Source: Roseibium marinum
GTDB taxonomy: Bacteria; Pseudomonadota; Alphaproteobacteria; Rhizobiales; Stappiaceae
Length of the DNA: 64,000 nt
Direction: 5' to 3'
Assembly (NCBI RefSeq): GCF_002906165.1
Contig: NZ_PPCN01000010.1
Location: 62,001 to 126,000 of the forward strand
In this document: positions 27,475 to 36,162 of the stretch, in pieces
Numbering within the stretch: position 1 is the stretch's first letter
Layout: the number at the start of each line of letters is the position of its first letter
Translations under genes and position numbers: made by a program
The notes under the pieces: generated by a model
Database searches by the model: none
The model's input: the letters and a program-made list of their open reading frames with translations, nothing else
Told to the model about the DNA's origin: nothing

Positions 27475-30400
27475 TCAAGCCTGCTTCAACTCACTCAGCG
27501 GTCTTGCGGACACGCCGGGCTGCGAGAACCGGCTGAACGTGTCCATGACCGTTGCCTGGATCGCATCCACCTGTTGCGGGCTGTAGCGCCTTGACTGGTA
27601 ACTCATCAGCACCCGAATGGACCGGTCGCCGTCGATCACCTCTTCCATCACCTCGAATTGCAGTCCCAGGTGGGAGTCGTGCTTGTCGGGATCGACCTGG
27701 CGGAACGCGGTCCGGCCGCCGTCAGGCTTCGGCAGACTACCGTTCAGCTTGTTCTGCGCGTGGATCTGAATGAACACATCGAAAAGATGATCCCGTTCGC
27801 ACGTCATGCCGAGCGCCGTTTCGACCAGGTCGATCGGAATGTCGGTATAGAGCATCGATCCGTTGATCATGTCCTTGATGTTGCCGATCAGCTTTCCGAC
27901 CGTCGGTTCGCCGCCGAACCGCACACGATGGGCAACAACGGTGGTGAAATATCCGATCGTGTCGAAATAGTCCGGGTCCGTGCGGCCTGAAGCGGATGTG
28001 CCTATCACCAGGTCCGTCAGGCCTCCTAGCCTTTGCAACGCAGCGGAAATCGCTGCGTAGACGACATTGAAAAGGGACGCGCTGTTTTCCTTGGCAATCG
28101 CATAGAGACCTTCGGAAATCTCCTTGTCCAGCCGCATCTCGACCCAGCCGCCGGCGACGGTTTCGCTTCCCGGCTGCTCCGCCGGCGCGGGCTCTTCAGA
28201 GAACAGCACGAGTTCTCTCGGTGCATCGCAGAGCATGTCGGTCCAGTAGGCAAGGTGCTCGCCGTTGACGCCCTCAAGAACCTGCTTGCGCGCGAAGTCA
28301 AGAAAGGGTGCCGGTTTCCCCGACCAGACCGGCGCGGAGCCGGCCGCCCTGGCCCGATAGGCCTCCACAAGTTCGTCCATCAACAGGTTGACCGACCATT
28401 CGTCGAGCGCAAGGTGCTGGAACAGGAACGAAAGCATCTGCCGGCCGGTCTCTGGATCTCTCAGGAACCTCAGCCTGACCGGCAGTTCCTTCGACAGGTC
28501 GAAGCAGTAGCCGGCCTCGGCGCTTCGGTCGGTATCCGCGCTCTCTTCGCTTGTCCAGAACCACTTGTAGTTGCCAAGCTCCGCAACAGGAACGACCCTT
28601 TGCAGGACTTGCCCGTCCTCGTCTTTGAAGAACAGGGTTCTGAGGCCGGAATGCCGTTTCATGAGGTCCAGAAACGCCTCGCCGAAGACCGTTTCATCGA
28701 CGGTGTCGAGAAAGTCCAGGGCGAACGGCAGATTGAAGATCTCGTTGTAGCCGAGGGCCGAGTAGATCTTCCAGAGCGACATCTGCGCCAATGCGAGAGG
28801 GGCCACGGCAGCATCGGTATGGCCCGTATCGATCTCGTCCGACCCGTTGACGTCCGCCTTTTTTGCGCCTTCGACAATTCTGGCATGATGTGCGAGCGCC
28901 GAGGCCGTCGGGTTGCCGAAAAGATCGTTGAAGCGGACCTCGATACCATGATTGTGCAAGAGGCGGCCGATGATCCGGGTCGCGACCAGAGAATGGCCGC
29001 CAAAGTCGAAAAAGTCGTCATCCGGTTTCAGGTCCGGCGTGGCCAGCGCCTCGCGAAACTCAAGCAGGATCGCGGATTGGACGGCTGCGATATCGGACCG
29101 GCGCCCGTCTCCAGGCGTCGTGGCCGGCTCTTCGGAAAAGGCTTTCCCGGAGAATGACGGCAATGTATTTGACGGGAAATCGCCGGTATCTTCCTGAGAA
29201 ATGCCGTTTTGCAGGGCACCGGTAAACAGGTCCAGCACCAGGCTGCCGGCATGCCGGCTTACCTTCTGGCCGGTGACCAGTTCCAGAACCGTCCTTCCTT
29301 CCGCGTCGAGACCGACGCCAAGTTCGAAATCGGAGCGCAGCTCCGGCGTCGGCAACGGAACCCGGTCCAGGGTCACGGTCGGCACATCGAAGAATTGCTG
29401 AGGATCGGTCAGCCACCTGACGGAAACCTTCGGCAGATCAACCGCCGAATTGGCATCGTTCGCCGGAGTTCCCGTGTCCGCAAAGGCCTTCATCCGGGCA
29501 AGGATCCGGGCCTCGGCATCCTGCAAATCCATGTCGTGCGAAATGACGACCTTCACGGTGTCCTTGTAGGCGAACGCCACTGAATGGTCGCCCAGCCGAT
29601 CCTCCGGTCTTGCCGGAAACACGGCTTCGATCCGCTCATGTCCGCCGAGCCTGCAAAGGAATTGGGCGAAGCGGACTCCGATCGATGCCAGCTGCGAATA
29701 AACGTCCGGGACCGGGTCCTGCGGTTGTCTGGAAAGCCCGGTCTCGATCACGGCGCCGTATCGGCGCGCAAGCCGGTCGTTCGAGGCAGGCTCGGAGAAC
29801 GGCACGCTGAAATCGACAACCGCGGTTTCCGGCGACACATCCTCCCGGCGCAGCCAGGCGAGGGGAGCAATGCCATGAGTGTCAAACTCGAGCTCAACCG
29901 CATCGTTCAGCGACGGCGCGGCGAGCGGTTTGCGGCCATAGGCACGCGCCAGGTTTCTCAAGATATCCTCGGGCGAGCACATCTCCTCGACGATGCGGTG
30001 GATGAGAAGGGTCAGGATCACTTCGTCCAGGCAGAAAATCACCAGAACCTTGAAGGGCGGTTCGGATTCGCTGACCCAGGAAGCCTGCTGACGCGCCAGG
30101 ATCAGGGAAACGGCCTCCTGGCGGCAATCGACATTGACGATTTCCAGGGTCTCGCCACTCTCCTCGGCCGGATATTTGAGCAACTCGCCATCGTCGCTGA
30201 ACCGGTAGCGCATGGTGAGCTCCGGGAGCGCGCCCACAAGTGTGTCCACAGCCCGGGTCAAGCGCGCGATATCGGGTATGCCGCCCAGCTTGTAGGCCAG
30301 GGCATGGCGCAAGGTCAGGGCTGCATCCTGTTTCTGCGCCAGCCAGATCCGCTCCTGGTGCTGTGTGACGTTGAGCGGTTCGGACGATCCCGCCATTTCC

Positions 30401-30513
30401 GGAACCCGGGCGGGTTCTCCGACAGCATGATCGACGTCCACTTGGGATTTGAGCACTTCGTCGAATCGCTCGAACTCACTTGCCGTCAACAGGCGGTCGA
30501 AGCCTCCGGTCAT
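27475..30513 (-). CDS. NRPS with degenerate C, carrier and condensation domains, VibF C1-PCP-C2-like
   Basis: About 1012 residues. Residues 40-430 resemble a condensation domain (VTQHQERIWLAQKQ) but carry HRIVEEMCS where HHxxxDG belongs, so it is probably inactive. A true carrier domain follows with the phosphopantetheine serine near 508 (DFFDFGGHSLVATR). Residues about 585-1000 are a second condensation domain with QHLALDEWS near 698. There is no adenylation domain. VibF ends in exactly C1-PCP-C2, with C1 dispensable, so this is the detached C-terminal half. ATG 30513 follows AGGAG; a start at 30633 would add 40 unlike residues. Confidence 0.87.
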   Translation of the reverse strand: MTGGFDRLLTASEFERFDEVLKSQVDVDHAVGEPARVPEMAGSSEPLNVTQHQERIWLAQKQDAALTLRHALAYKLGGIPDIARLTRAVDTLVGALPELTMRYRFSDDGELLKYPAEESGETLEIVNVDCRQEAVSLILARQQASWVSESEPPFKVLVIFCLDEVILTLLIHRIVEEMCSPEDILRNLARAYGRKPLAAPSLNDAVELEFDTHGIAPLAWLRREDVSPETAVVDFSVPFSEPASNDRLARRYGAVIETGLSRQPQDPVPDVYSQLASIGVRFAQFLCRLGGHERIEAVFPARPEDRLGDHSVAFAYKDTVKVVISHDMDLQDAEARILARMKAFADTGTPANDANSAVDLPKVSVRWLTDPQQFFDVPTVTLDRVPLPTPELRSDFELGVGLDAEGRTVLELVTGQKVSRHAGSLVLDLFTGALQNGISQEDTGDFPSNTLPSFSGKAFSEEPATTPGDGRRSDIAAVQSAILLEFREALATPDLKPDDDFFDFGGHSLVATRIIGRLLHNHGIEVRFNDLFGNPTASALAHHARIVEGAKKADVNGSDEIDTGHTDAAVAPLALAQMSLWKIYSALGYNEIFNLPFALDFLDTVDETVFGEAFLDLMKRHSGLRTLFFKDEDGQVLQRVVPVAELGNYKWFWTSEESADTDRSAEAGYCFDLSKELPVRLRFLRDPETGRQMLSFLFQHLALDEWSVNLLMDELVEAYRARAAGSAPVWSGKPAPFLDFARKQVLEGVNGEHLAYWTDMLCDAPRELVLFSEEPAPAEQPGSETVAGGWVEMRLDKEISEGLYAIAKENSASLFNVVYAAISAALQRLGGLTDLVIGTSASGRTDPDYFDTIGYFTTVVAHRVRFGGEPTVGKLIGNIKDMINGSMLYTDIPIDLVETALGMTCERDHLFDVFIQIHAQNKLNGSLPKPDGGRTAFRQVDPDKHDSHLGLQFEVMEEVIDGDRSIRVLMSYQSRRYSPQQVDAIQATVMDTFSRFSQPGVSARPLSELKQA

Positions 30514-30675
30514 TTCAATCTCCTGATACTCAATGCTGGTGCTGGTTGCGTATCCTCGAAAACCTTTTCGATACAAGGGCTTCTGGCGGTCTGCAACGGC
30601 AACACAGGAACCCTCGGATCGGGCTGGTGACAAGAGCCATTTCTATCAGAGACACCCATCGGGAGCAATTAAACT

Positions 30676-30690
30676 TGTATCAAATACTCA
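30676..30690 (-). promoter_or_regulatory. Weak iron-operator candidate before the C*-PCP-C gene
   Basis: On the minus strand this reads TGAGTATTTGATACA, matching the left arm of the boxes at 10457 and 21152 but with ACA instead of TCA on the right. It lies about 165 bp before the NRPS start at 30513, within the 319-bp gap 30514-30832 that otherwise holds the hairpin at 30763. Confidence 0.4.
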
Positions 30691-30762
30691 TATTTTCTAC
30701 TTCGGCCGTCTTTCGCGCGATGTCATTGACCGTTTTCAGAACCAGGCCGCAAATAGACGAGA

Positions 30763-30793
30763 CCACCCGAGCCTCAAAAAGGCTGCCGGGTGG
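30763..30793 (-). terminator. Terminator-like hairpin after the siderophore-binding protein gene
   Basis: CCACCCG-AGCCT pairs with AGGCT-(GC)-CGGGTGG around a CAAAA loop, 40 bp beyond the stop of the minus-strand binding-protein gene, separating the importer operon from the NRPS gene downstream. Confidence 0.6.
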
Positions 30794-30832
30794 CCTGTGC
30801 CGTTATGCGCTGCAAAGGTGAAAAGGGCGGTT

Positions 30833-31798
30833 CTACCGCTCTTTCCCGCTCCAGTTCTCGACGGCATCCAGCATGTGTTCAGCGCTCGCCACTGTCGGCG
30901 TAATGACCTTGGCGGGATCGACGAACAGGATGCGGTCTTCCAGAGCGGGTTTCATGAAGCGGTCCCAGCCGGGCACGATCTTGCCGAGCTTGGCGCGCGT
31001 TCCCGCTTCATCGCGCCCTTCGTCCATGTAGTTGTTCAACAGGACGAGGACATCCGGATTCAGTCTGCCGAACGCCTCGGTACTGAGCGGCATCAGCATC
31101 ATCGATCCGCCGCCGGCCGTGGTGCCGTCCGTATTGTTGACCTCCAGGCGGGTATAGCCGAGATCCTCAAGGGCCTGCACCATTCCCGAGGAGTTGCCGA
31201 CCACATTGAGCTGATCGGTCAGGAAGATGGGAAGATAGGTCTGGCCGGCCGTGTTGGCGGGCAAAGAGGCGTGGAGTTGGGCGACACGCTCAAGATAGGC
31301 CGCCTTGCGGGCCGCAAAGGCCTCCTCCTGGCCGACAAGCGCCGCGAGATCTTCCTGGACGTCGAAGCCGTGCACCTTTGTGCCGCCGATATTCTGCAAA
31401 TAGACGGGGGCCACGGTGGCGAGCTGATCCACCTTGCCGGCATCCAGTTCCGTGGCAAGGATCAGGTCGGGCTCCAGAGCCCGCAGTTTTTCCAGATCGG
31501 GCTGGCCAACGGGTCCGAAACCGCCGGGTTTGGGTTTTCCTTCTCCAAGTACGGTGTCGATAAAGTCCACCGCGATGACGAACTCGCCGTCTTCGGTCCG
31601 GCCGTAGCTGCCGGTCACCTCTAGCCCGAGATCCATCAGAGGGATCCCAAGCAGCGGCTCGTGCATGACGACGATCCGCTGCGGGTGCTCGGGCACCGTG
31701 ACTTCGCGGCCCGTGTCGTCGGTGACTGTGCGCTCCGCCGCGAGGACCGGGCTTACCGCCAGAACGGCCGCGACTGTGCATGCAATCAGAAAACGCAT
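30833..31798 (-). CDS. Periplasmic ferric-siderophore-binding protein (FecB/FhuD family)
   Basis: About 321 residues with a Sec signal peptide (MRFLIACTVAAVLAVSPVLA-AERTV). The mature protein opens with TVTDDTGREVTVPEHPQRIVV, the standard start of class-III iron-siderophore binding proteins, and continues with LEPDLILATELDAGKV and the two-lobe pattern. It delivers the ferric siderophore to the FecCD-type permeases encoded just upstream on the same strand. I chose ATG 31798 for the signal peptide. It is the last gene of the importer operon, 14 bp after the second permease. Confidence 0.92.
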   Translation of the reverse strand: MRFLIACTVAAVLAVSPVLAAERTVTDDTGREVTVPEHPQRIVVMHEPLLGIPLMDLGLEVTGSYGRTEDGEFVIAVDFIDTVLGEGKPKPGGFGPVGQPDLEKLRALEPDLILATELDAGKVDQLATVAPVYLQNIGGTKVHGFDVQEDLAALVGQEEAFAARKAAYLERVAQLHASLPANTAGQTYLPIFLTDQLNVVGNSSGMVQALEDLGYTRLEVNNTDGTTAGGGSMMLMPLSTEAFGRLNPDVLVLLNNYMDEGRDEAGTRAKLGKIVPGWDRFMKPALEDRILFVDPAKVITPTVASAEHMLDAVENWSGKER

Positions 31799-31812
31799 AA
31801 TGAACCTTTCTT

Positions 31813-32880
31813 TCAACGTGACTGTTGTTTCCTCAGCGCCTGAAGACGCAGGGCAATGATGAAGAGCGGGACACCGATCATCGTCAGGCTGAGTCCCAGC
31901 GGCAGGGGAAGACCTCCGGCGAGACTGCGTGTCACGGCGTCGGCCGCAACAACAAGGATTCCGCCCACAAGACCGGAGAGAAAGAGCCTGGCCCGGGCAA
32001 TGGCCGGTGAGATGAAGCCGGCGATATGCGGCGCAAGAACGCCAAGGAAAACCAGCGGCCCCACCGCCGTCACCGCGGCGGCGCTCAGCACGACGGCGAA
32101 AACAAGAATGACCGGACGCGATCTTGCCACGGGCTCTCCGAGCGCCATCGCCATTTCCGTTCCCAGGTCGAAGGTCGCCATGGCCGGACCGACCAGCAGG
32201 ATCCCGGCAAGACTGAGCACAAACAGCGGTATGAACGCCGTGATCATCGTCCAGTTGGCCTGGAAGAGAGACCCGGCCAACCATTCCGAAAGCGCGATGG
32301 AGGTTTCCGTCGGCAGGTAAAGAATGAGAAGCGAGCCGAAAGAGGATAGAACCGTTTCAATGGCGATCCCCATCAGGACGATCGACAGGCCGCTCGACCG
32401 CTCCCCTCCGACCAGCCAGAGGAGCAGTCCCGCGACGCAAAGCCCTCCGGCCACCGCGGCAAGCACAACAAGGCTTTTCGGTGCCGCGGGGGCGACGATC
32501 AGAAGAAGCATGATCATCGTCATCGATCCCTGACTGAAGCCGAACAGGCCGGGATCTGCGAGCGGGTTGCGCGCGATTGACTGCAACAGCGCGCCGGAAA
32601 GCGCGACCGCCCATCCCACCATGAAACCGAGCAGGATCCGTGGCAGCCGCACCGTCCAGAGAGCATAGCCCTCGGCTCCGGAAAGCGGATCGCCGGAAAG
32701 CGCGCTCAGCAGATCGAAAAATCCGGTATTCGTGAGACCAAGTCCGGTGGAAATCGCCGCCAGGAGAACAGCGGCCACGGCAAAACCGGCGCCCGCGCGG
32801 AGATTGCCGATCCGCATCTGAAGACCGTTTGACAGGCGCAGAACCCGTTTCCCGTCCATCGCTGTGCCGCGCCTGATCAT
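31813..32880 (-). CDS. FecCD-family ferric-siderophore ABC permease (second)
   Basis: About 355 residues, with many transmembrane helices and FecCD signatures: TVRLPRILLGFMVGWAVALSGALLQ, the SIARNPLADPGLFGFSQG loop and GPLVFLGVLAPHIAGF. It forms the inner-membrane channel with the preceding permease. ATG 32880 overlaps the stop of that permease (ATGA), which shows coupling. A much longer frame running back to 33300 is only the antisense or alternate frame of the neighbour. Confidence 0.93.
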   Translation of the reverse strand: MIRRGTAMDGKRVLRLSNGLQMRIGNLRAGAGFAVAAVLLAAISTGLGLTNTGFFDLLSALSGDPLSGAEGYALWTVRLPRILLGFMVGWAVALSGALLQSIARNPLADPGLFGFSQGSMTMIMLLLIVAPAAPKSLVVLAAVAGGLCVAGLLLWLVGGERSSGLSIVLMGIAIETVLSSFGSLLILYLPTETSIALSEWLAGSLFQANWTMITAFIPLFVLSLAGILLVGPAMATFDLGTEMAMALGEPVARSRPVILVFAVVLSAAAVTAVGPLVFLGVLAPHIAGFISPAIARARLFLSGLVGGILVVAADAVTRSLAGGLPLPLGLSLTMIGVPLFIIALRLQALRKQQSR

Positions 32881-33890
32881 GCCGTCTCCCGATTTGACGG
32901 CGAAAGATAGAAACGCTTGACGATCACCACGAAAACGATACCGCCGAGCAGATCCGTCACCAGCCCCGTGCTGAGGACATAAGGATGCAGGGCTTGTCTG
33001 GCGACAAGGTCGGCCAGGAGGCAGATGACGGCCCCGGTTGCGAAGGCGGCGGGCAGGGCGAAGACAAGATTGTTGCCCACGAAGGGGCGCACGATATGCG
33101 GCACGACCAGGCCGACGAAACCGATCGGGCCGCATACGGCAACCGCTGACCCCGACCCGAGAACGGCGGCAAGGATCGCGGCACGGGACACAAGCGGAAC
33201 ATTGACACCGGCCGACGCGGCCTTTTCCGCTCCGAACAGGATCAGCGTCAGAGGGCGTGCGAGCACGATAAAGGCAGCTATGGAGGCCGCGCCGATCCAC
33301 CAGAACATCGCCAGGCGGTCGATATAGGCATGGTTGATGTTGCCGATCACCCAGCTGAGAAAATCGGAGCGCCGCGCGGGGTCGGACAGAAGCAGCGCAT
33401 TGGTGATGCCGGTGAACAGCATGGAAACCAGCGCGCCCGACAGGATAAGGGACAGCCCGCGCGGATCGTTCTGGCGGCCCGCGAAGCGGGCAACCGCAAC
33501 GCAGGACAAAAAGCCGGCCAGAGCACCGGCCAGCGCGGCGGCGCCCTGCAGGCCCGTTCCAATGTTAAAGAGCAGTGCGCCGGCAACCAGGAACATGGCC
33601 GCCCCGGCATTGACACCCATGGTGGCGGGCGAAGCCAGGGGGTTGCGCACAAGGCTCTGCAGCACGACACCGCTGGTGGCGGAGATACTTCCGACATAGA
33701 TCGCTGTCAGGCTCCGTGGGACCCTTTGGAACAGAAGAACGGCTTCCTCGTAACTTTGCGCCTCGAAATGCAGAAATGCTGCGATCAAACCCGGAATTTC
33801 GGCCGGTCGAAATCCGTAAAACAGATGCGCGGCGAGCGTGAACGCCAAAATGGGCAGGGCCGCGAGAAGAAAAAGACCGCGCTTTTCCAT
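32877..33890 (-). CDS. FecCD-family ferric-siderophore ABC permease (first)
   Basis: About 337 residues beginning MEKRGLFLLAALPILAFT. Family signatures are RVPRSLTAIYVGSISATSGVVLQSL, VRNPLASPATMGVNAGA and GPIGFVGLVVPHIVRPFVG. It is one of two non-identical permeases of the siderophore importer. The start ATG at 33890 shares a base with the stop of the ATPase gene (TGATG), and the stop overlaps the next permease, giving a tightly coupled ATPase-permease-permease-binding protein order. Confidence 0.93.
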   Translation of the reverse strand: MEKRGLFLLAALPILAFTLAAHLFYGFRPAEIPGLIAAFLHFEAQSYEEAVLLFQRVPRSLTAIYVGSISATSGVVLQSLVRNPLASPATMGVNAGAAMFLVAGALLFNIGTGLQGAAALAGALAGFLSCVAVARFAGRQNDPRGLSLILSGALVSMLFTGITNALLLSDPARRSDFLSWVIGNINHAYIDRLAMFWWIGAASIAAFIVLARPLTLILFGAEKAASAGVNVPLVSRAAILAAVLGSGSAVAVCGPIGFVGLVVPHIVRPFVGNNLVFALPAAFATGAVICLLADLVARQALHPYVLSTGLVTDLLGGIVFVVIVKRFYLSPSNRETA

Positions 33891-34675
33891 CAGGAGACAG
33901 TGGCGTGGCCCGCACGCTCCGGAAAGCAGACGAGGCGGCCGTCCCGCCGAAAAATCTGCGTCCTGAGGTCGAAGACCTGCTCGATATTCTGCGTGGTCAC
34001 CGTTTCGGCAACCGGTCCCGCCGTCAGGCACTTGCCCGACCGCATAAGAATGACGTCGTCCGCGAATGCGGTCGTCAGGTTAAGATCATGCAGGACCGCG
34101 ATGACCGTCTTGCCGTGGGTCTCCGTCAGGTCCCGGACCAGTTCGAGAACGGCAAACTGGTACTTCATGTCCAGGTGGTTTACCGGCTCGTCCATCAGGA
34201 TGACGTCCGTGTCCTGGGCTAGCACCATGGCGATCCAGGCGCGCTGGCGCTGGCCGCCCGAAAGCTTGTTGACCGGAAAGTCGGCCCTGTCGCTCAGGCC
34301 GACCGTTTCAAGCACCTGCCGGTAAAGCGCGCGGTCGCGCTCCGAAGGCCCGCCAACCAGCGAATAGCGCGCGTAACCCGCCAGCTCGATCAGTTCGCCA
34401 AGCGTCATGTAATCCGGGCAGAAACAGTCCTGCGGCAGGTAGGCAATCCTGCGCGCGAGCTTTTTCCGGCCGATCCGCGGCACCGGTTCGCCCTCCAGGA
34501 AAATGTCCCCGGAACGCACGGGCAGGAACCCCATGATCGCCTTCAACAGGCTGGATTTTCCGCAGCCATTCGGCCCGACGACCGCCGTCAGCCGGCCCTT
34601 CTGGAACCGGACGGAGACATCGCTCAGCACATCCAGTTTTCCATAAGCCGCGCTTACGTGTCTTGTCTCCAGCAA
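33890..34675 (-). CDS. Ferric-siderophore ABC transporter ATP-binding protein
   Basis: About 261 residues. Walker A (VVGPNGCGKSS), the signature LSGGQRQRAWIAM, Walker B (VILMDEPVNHLD) and an H-loop (IAVLHDLNLTTAF) are all intact. This is the FhuC/FepC type. No ATG gives a sensible N-terminus; I propose TTG 34675 (LLETRHVSAAYGKLDVL) preceded by AGAGG. Starts further upstream, up to 34747, would overlap the divergent promoter. It is the first gene of the importer operon and is divergent from the flavin monooxygenase gene. Confidence 0.92.
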   Translation of the reverse strand: MLETRHVSAAYGKLDVLSDVSVRFQKGRLTAVVGPNGCGKSSLLKAIMGFLPVRSGDIFLEGEPVPRIGRKKLARRIAYLPQDCFCPDYMTLGELIELAGYARYSLVGGPSERDRALYRQVLETVGLSDRADFPVNKLSGGQRQRAWIAMVLAQDTDVILMDEPVNHLDMKYQFAVLELVRDLTETHGKTVIAVLHDLNLTTAFADDVILMRSGKCLTAGPVAETVTTQNIEQVFDLRTQIFRRDGRLVCFPERAGHATVS

Positions 34676-34787
34676 TTTCGACCTCTTGACCTTCTGCAAT
34701 GCAGAAGTCTTTATACTATCCGAAACGAGCCAGCAAACCCAAAGCAAGCTCTCAAACTCGTTTCCAATCCAGTCAAGAGCGGATTTG

Positions 34788-36095
34788 ATGCCCCCCTTAA
34801 AGAAATTGCATATCGGAATGTCGCTCGCCCCGACATGGCTCAGCGGCGATGCCTGGCGGCGCCCGGACAGTGGTGTCGAAGGCCTTTACGGCAGCGACCT
34901 TTATCTCGACATCGCGCTGCGTGCGGAGCAGGCGAAGCTGGACTTCGCCTTTCTGCCGGATTCGCTGTTTCTGAATACGACCCTGCTGGACTCCGGTACG
35001 GGCTTCGCCAGTCTCGACCCGACACTCCTCCTGGCATCGATCGCGCGCGAAACTTCCCGTATAGGCCTGCTTTCGACCGCCTCGACGACCTTCTATCCGC
35101 CCTATATTGTCGCGCGGCAGATCCAGTCCCTGAACTGGCTCAGCAACGGCCGCGCCGGCTGGAATATTGTCACGGCCCTGGACGGCAATGGAAATTTCGG
35201 CCTGTCCGAGATGCCGAGCCCGGAAGAAAGATATGCCCGGGCGGCGGAGTTCACCGAAGTCGTCAGGCTGCTCTGGGAGAGCTATCCCAACGAAGCCCTG
35301 AAACTGGACAGGGAGAGCGGCCGGTTCGCCGATCCTAGCCTCGTCAAAGTCATCGACCATGAAGGGGCCTTTTTCAGCGTCAAGGGCCCGCTGAACCTGC
35401 CCCGCCACGGCAGGGTGCCGATCCCGCTCGTGCAGGCGGGGGCTTCCGATGCCGGACGTGCCTTCGCCGCCTCGGTGGCCGACGCGATCTTCGCTTCCAC
35501 CCCGGACAGGTCGGCCGCCGGTGACCTGCGCTCGGACCTGCGCAGCCGCGCCGAAGCGCGCGGACGGCGCGGCGACGACATCCGGCTTCTACCCGGCCTC
35601 AGCCTTTACCTTGCTCCTACACGCGCGGAAGCGCAGGAGCTTTTTGCGGAGACCAATGCCCGCACGAGCCGGGAGCGCTGCCTGGTCACCGTCCATGAAA
35701 TGACGGGTCTGGATCTTTCAAGCTGGCCGGCGGACAGGCCGGTGAGGGCATCGGACCTGCCGCCGCCTCCGGAAAAGGTGCGCAGCCGGACCCATTCGCA
35801 GTTGCTGCGGCGGATGATCGAACGGGACGAACCGACGGTCGAGGACCTGCTCCGCCGCCCGGAAGTCATCGGGTCCGCCCACTGGCTTGTCGTCGGGACA
35901 CCTGCCGACGCGGTGGCTGAGATCAGGGACTGGGCCACAGCCGGAGCGATCGACGGTTTCGTCGCGTTTCCGGGCGGTTCGGTGGAGTCCGTGCGGCTGT
36001 TTCTGGAACAGGTCGTCCCGGAGCTCAGCGATCTGGGCCTTTTCCGCAAGGACTATGCGGGCGCGACCTTTTTCGATCATCTGAGCGACAACTGA
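34788..36095 (+). CDS. LLM-class flavin-dependent monooxygenase (NtaA/DszA family)
   Basis: About 435 residues of the luciferase-like bacterial fold. Typical NtaA/SnaA/DszA features: LHIGMSLAPTW at the start, LRAEQAKLDFAFLPD, RIGLLSTASTTFYPPYIVARQ, LSNGRAGWNIVTA and IPLVQAGASDAGRAFAA. These enzymes oxidise small molecules with reduced FMN supplied by a separate reductase. I chose ATG 34788, which gives the family N-terminus. It is divergent from the importer operon and followed by the decarboxylase gene after 67 bp. A role in modifying or opening the imported siderophore is possible but only inferred from position. Confidence 0.85.
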   Translation: MPPLKKLHIGMSLAPTWLSGDAWRRPDSGVEGLYGSDLYLDIALRAEQAKLDFAFLPDSLFLNTTLLDSGTGFASLDPTLLLASIARETSRIGLLSTASTTFYPPYIVARQIQSLNWLSNGRAGWNIVTALDGNGNFGLSEMPSPEERYARAAEFTEVVRLLWESYPNEALKLDRESGRFADPSLVKVIDHEGAFFSVKGPLNLPRHGRVPIPLVQAGASDAGRAFAASVADAIFASTPDRSAAGDLRSDLRSRAEARGRRGDDIRLLPGLSLYLAPTRAEAQELFAETNARTSRERCLVTVHEMTGLDLSSWPADRPVRASDLPPPPEKVRSRTHSQLLRRMIERDEPTVEDLLRRPEVIGSAHWLVVGTPADAVAEIRDWATAGAIDGFVAFPGGSVESVRLFLEQVVPELSDLGLFRKDYAGATFFDHLSDN

Positions 36096-36162
36096 AACCC
36101 GTGCGTCAACGGACCGACAGGCAATTTCAAAAGGCCACGCTTCCCAACTGAAGGAGGATCCA

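Noticed and set aside
34676-34787. Third full iron box between importer and monooxygenase genes
   Set aside because: A loose word (TAGTATAAAGACT on the minus strand) resembles the dyads but lacks the second half site.
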